NCBI RefSeq assembly: GCF_900700375.1
Contig: NC_041712.1
Coordinates: 21,890,780-21,954,779 of the forward strand
Length of the DNA stretch: 64,000 nucleotides
From: Denticeps clupeoides
Taxonomy: Eukaryota > Chordata > Actinopteri > Clupeiformes > Denticipitidae
Direction: 5' to 3'
This document shows, one piece after another, positions 61,375 to 64,000 of the stretch. The notes under the pieces were generated by a model. The model ran no database searches. It was given only the letters and a program-made list of their open reading frames with translations, and was not told the origin of the DNA. Numbering within the stretch: position 1 is the stretch's first letter; each line of letters opens with the position of its first letter. Position numbers and translations under genes: made by a program.

Positions 61375-62197
61375 ATGGCGGCCTCCATGACCAGCACGGC
61401 CGCGTCGTTGTGTAGAGTTCTCCGGGTTTGCGGTCATCGTAGAAACACGTCGACCGCTGGGGTGAGACTGCAAGTGAGTGAAACGACACGATTTTGAAAT
61501 GTTTCATTTAAAAAGCTTGTTTTGCTGGGTTGGGGGTAGCTGGCGAGTATGACCTAGAGGACGAGATGTTAAATAATGGCCGTTTTATTTACGCCTTTAG
61601 ACGGCGACTGAGAAACACCAGGTAGTCGAGTCAACGGAAGAATACAAGTTTGTGGAGCGACTGATTCCACCGACGCGTGTCCCAAAACCCCCTAAACACG
61701 ACGGCCCTTCTCCTTCAGGCTGGACTCCCCCGTCAGGTAAGCTGTCTCCTGGCAGATGACGCCCGAACACGAAACACTAGCCGCTCCACCAGTCACCCGG
61801 TGCGGTTTTATTCACCGTCCTCTCTTCTTGTTCAACAAAAGAGGTTCCTCCTGACCTGCCATATATGATCCGGCGTTCCCGCATGCACAACGTCCCGGTC
61901 TACGCAGACATCAAGCACGGGAACCTAAAAACCACCCTGCTTCGCAAAGTGGAAGGGGATATCTGGGTATGCATAGGCTCCTAGTAGTCCTGGTCTCAGC
62001 TTTTGGTCTGGAAAAGTTGTTGAATGTCATTGTTTGTGCTTATTTTCAAGGCACTCGAGAAGGATGTGAAGGAATACCTGCAGCAGCTCACTGGTAAAGA
62101 GCTTCCAACACAAGTCAACGAGGTGGCCATGAACATCCGAATCAAGGGCCAGTTTGCCGAAGAGCTGAAGGAGTGGCTGTTGAAGAAAGGATTTTGA
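61375..62197 (+). CDS. mrpl49: MRPL49, mitochondrial large-subunit ribosomal protein mL49
   Basis: Four coding exons (61375-61473, 61601-61736, 61842-61966, 62051-62197) join in frame to 168 residues (human 166). The protein is a component of the 39S subunit of the mitochondrial ribosome. The first 30 or so residues are basic and Ser/Thr/Ala-rich without acidic residues, as in a matrix-targeting peptide. Family blocks are [38 protein letters not shown], the hallmark [48 protein letters not shown] and the end [11 protein letters not shown]. The start codon is the first in this frame after the CRE-containing promoter. Exon 1 has two in-frame GTGAG donors 12 bp apart (exon end 61461 or 61473). 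AATAAA at 62344 ends the transcript. In human the gene is also a close neighbour of ZNHIT2. Confidence 0.95.
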
Positions 62198-62343
62198 ACT
62201 AAAGCTGTCTTATTATTGCAGGCACAGGCACATTTGGCTTGTTTAATGTGTCATCTTCACATCTTCCTCTGCTTTTCAATATTTTGTACATATGCCAGTG
62301 TTATTTTCCGTAATGAATACAGCATTTCTGCCTTGTGGAGGAC

Positions 62344-62349
62344 AATAAA
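62344..62349 (+). terminator. mrpl49 poly(A) signal
   Basis: AATAAA about 147 bp past the mrpl49 stop, with T/GT-rich sequence (TTTGTGTTTTTTGTTTTTGTG) some 20-50 bp downstream. Confidence 0.65.
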
Positions 62350-62639
62350 ATAATATTAGAGCAATATACACAGATTTGTGTTTTTTGTTTTTGTGCACCC
62401 CGTTTAACTTGATTTATTAAAAATATCATGTATCATGTGAACAATATTAATTAAAACATTACAAAATCATACAAAACCTTTTTAGAAAATTGATTATAAC
62501 ACCATGAACCTCATTAAATAATTGTACGGAGCCCCCCAAGTGTCATGTAGAAAAAATATTTTAGACAGAAAAGGGTAGTTTTGTTTGCAATATTTGCATA
62601 TTGGTTCACTGTATACTTGCAATATTTGCAATACTGTGG

Positions 62640-62715
62640 TCTATAGAAGTCTCTAAAGCATTTCACTGCATATCATACCGTGTTTGTGTATGTGACAAAT
62701 ACAATTTGAATTTAC
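62640..62715 (+). mobile_element. Retroelement-like 3' end fragment
   Basis: AAGCATTTCACTGCATATCATACCGTGTTTGTGTATGTGACAAATACAATTTGAATTT is the kind of 3' end found on fish non-LTR elements. There is no coding part. Confidence 0.4.
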
Positions 62716-62778
62716 ATGACCCCCCCCCAGGGGACTCCGTAGGATTCACGTCTTTTTAATCCCCTTGTCGCTTTAATG

Positions 62779-62786
62779 TGACGTCA
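62779..62786 (+). promoter_or_regulatory. Palindromic CRE site upstream of znhit2
   Basis: TGACGTCA about 215 bp upstream of the znhit2 ATG, followed by CpG-containing DNA. It is the same full consensus as the one before mrpl49. Confidence 0.45.
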
Positions 62787-63001
62787 TTTCCACGCGACAG
62801 AACACCGCGTCTAAACAACGTAGGCGAATCCCATCACTTTCTTTTTCACAAACACGGCAAGTAACACGAAGTAATATCGGGAGCAAGACGCGCGGTAAAG
62901 TATATATTTTTTAAATTCGTGAGAAACGTGACGAGGACCGAGGAGTGACTTTTTGTGTGTTTCCCTCTCTCTCTCTCCGCACGGCAGCCGCCTCTACCGG
63001 C

Positions 63002-64000
63002 ATGGATCTCGGCGTGAGGAGAAGACTCCCCGCATGTGTCCGGACGCTGCTGACGGACATCGCCCCCCGGGAGGAGGAGCGGAGCAGCGACTGGACGGAT
63101 TCCGGGCCGGAGCCGGACACTGCGGACCGACCAGGAGAACCTCCGTCCACCGAGCGGGACGGAGGAGCGGAGCCGAGCCGAGTGTGTGGGCTGTGCCTGG
63201 CCAGACCGCACTGCTACACCTGCCCCCGGTGCAACATCCCCTACTGCAGCCTGGCCTGTTACCGGAGCGCCGCACACTGCGCATGCTCGGAGGAGTTCTA
63301 CAAGGAGTCCGTGTTCGAGGAGCTCAGGAGCGCTGGGATGACCGACGAAGAGGGGAGGGCGAAGATGCAGCAGATCCTGCTGAATCTGAGGCAGGAAGGG
63401 CCGGCGATGGGGGACGCTATGGGAGAGTTGGAGGAGGAGGAGGAGGAGGGCGAACCTGGTGGGACCCGAGCCTTGGAGCTGCTCTCTAGGTTGGCCGAGA
63501 TCCAGGCCAGTGGGGAGGAGAACCGGGACGAGGTAGAAAATATACTTAAAACACTCGAAGGCCTTGGCAAGAATAATACCGAAGGGGGGCGGAGTGCAGA
63601 GGAAGATGAGGATGAAGAGGAAGATTTAGCAGAAAGGCTTGCTGGCCTTGACATTGACTCTCTGTCTGAAGAGGAACTCTGGGCTTTGCTGAGCCGCCAG
63701 GAAAGGGCGAAGTTTGAGGGACTGGTGAAGGGGGGTGCCATCGGCGGCCTGATTCCCGCTTGGACTCCCTGGTGGGAGAGACACGATGAAGGGAAAGGCG
63801 CTTGTATAGAGGTGCTGGAGGACAGAGAGGAGGAGGTGGAGGTAGAGCATGGGGAGGACCCGGGCCAAAGCCAGGAAGAGGAATCGGTGCGAAAGCGGAA
63901 GAAACGAAACAGAATGACAGATGCCACTGTGCCCTCTGTTAGCGTCCGTAAGATTCCACCTCTCCACTCCCTCTCCTCAAACCCCTCCCCTCTGTCGCGC
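63002..64000 (+). CDS. znhit2: ZNHIT2, HIT-type zinc finger protein (cut by window end)
   Basis: One uninterrupted frame runs from the ATG at 63002 to the window end (333 codons, incomplete). The human gene is also a single coding exon (403 aa). ZNHIT2 binds the R2TP/RUVBL machinery and helps assemble complexes such as the U5 snRNP. A HIT zinc finger is clear: C62, C65, C74, C77, C82, C86, H92, C95, around YTCPRCNIPYCSLACYRS. The shared middle block (LSRQERAKFEGLVKGGAIGG, then LIPAWTPWWERH) matches human GEKAAFERLLSRGEAGRLLPPWRPWW. Compared with human the finger is preceded by about 60 extra residues (MDLGVRRRLPACVRTLLTDI and an acidic stretch), and Glu-rich runs lie near residues 145-150 and 200-212. 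A basic segment RKRKKRNR follows near 299. A copy of the WTPWW region occurs at 60678-60808. Confidence 0.92.
   Translation, partial: MDLGVRRRLPACVRTLLTDIAPREEERSSDWTDSGPEPDTADRPGEPPSTERDGGAEPSRVCGLCLARPHCYTCPRCNIPYCSLACYRSAAHCACSEEFYKESVFEELRSAGMTDEEGRAKMQQILLNLRQEGPAMGDAMGELEEEEEEGEPGGTRALELLSRLAEIQASGEENRDEVENILKTLEGLGKNNTEGGRSAEEDEDEEEDLAERLAGLDIDSLSEEELWALLSRQERAKFEGLVKGGAIGGLIPAWTPWWERHDEGKGACIEVLEDREEEVEVEHGEDPGQSQEEESVRKRKKRNRMTDATVPSVSVRKIPPLHSLSSNPSPLSR

Noticed and set aside
1-64000. LTR retrotransposons, endogenous retroviruses or Polinton-like elements
   Set aside because: I saw no long terminal repeats and no recognisable gag, pol, integrase, capsid or envelope segments; a repeat-library search would be needed to exclude short solo remnants.

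Overview
The window looks like vertebrate nuclear DNA from a ray-finned (teleost) fish. It holds multi-exon genes with GT-AG introns, CpG-rich gene starts, many dinucleotide microsatellites, two abundant tRNA-derived SINE families, an L2-type LINE end and Tc1 and hAT DNA transposons. The SINE repertoire hints at an otocephalan fish, but this is a weak inference. I saw no bacterial genes, CRISPR, rRNA or genuine tRNA genes, and I recognised no LTR or retrovirus-like element.

Layout. Positions 1-15.4 kb contain no recognisable coding exon except a minus-strand signal-peptide exon at 15456-15507. That exon sits under a CpG-rich promoter, so the region is probably the first intron of that gene (candidate cxadr) and is filled with SINEs, an L2 end and simple repeats. 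Minus-strand btg3 (17.4-18.7 kb coding) and minus-strand ehd1 (20.8-31.6 kb coding) follow in tandem. A gene-poor stretch runs from 32 to 39.2 kb. Minus-strand wdr74 (39.3-44.2 kb, ten coding exons) is followed by plus-strand cnih2 (47.0-50.1 kb, six coding exons). After a second gene-poor stretch (50.8-56.9 kb) comes a compact plus-strand run: uqcc3, dmac1, mrpl49 and znhit2, the last cut by the window edge.

All complete gene models were built by hand. They join in frame across splice sites and give lengths close to the human orthologues: btg3 241 aa, ehd1 532, wdr74 382, cnih2 160, uqcc3 93 or 82, dmac1 85 and mrpl49 168.

Functional view. ehd1 (endocytic recycling ATPase) and cnih2 (cornichon, receptor export and AMPA receptor auxiliary subunit) are trafficking genes. 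wdr74 (pre-60S maturation) and znhit2 (HIT zinc finger, R2TP-linked assembly) are assembly factors. uqcc3 (complex III assembly), dmac1 (complex I assembly) and mrpl49 (mitoribosome) form a run of three mitochondrial genes. The wdr74/cnih2/uqcc3/mrpl49/znhit2/ehd1 set corresponds to human 11q12-q13, whereas btg3 (human 21q) and dmac1 (human 9p) are foreign to that block.

Most notable non-gene structures: a 947-bp hAT-like element with a perfect 8-bp target duplication inside a deleted Tc1 element in the dmac1 intron; a roughly 140-bp direct repeat flanking that nest; a 131-bp near-identical fragment of znhit2 lying upstream of mrpl49; in-frame tandem splice donors in mrpl49; and a 38-base G run at 55555.
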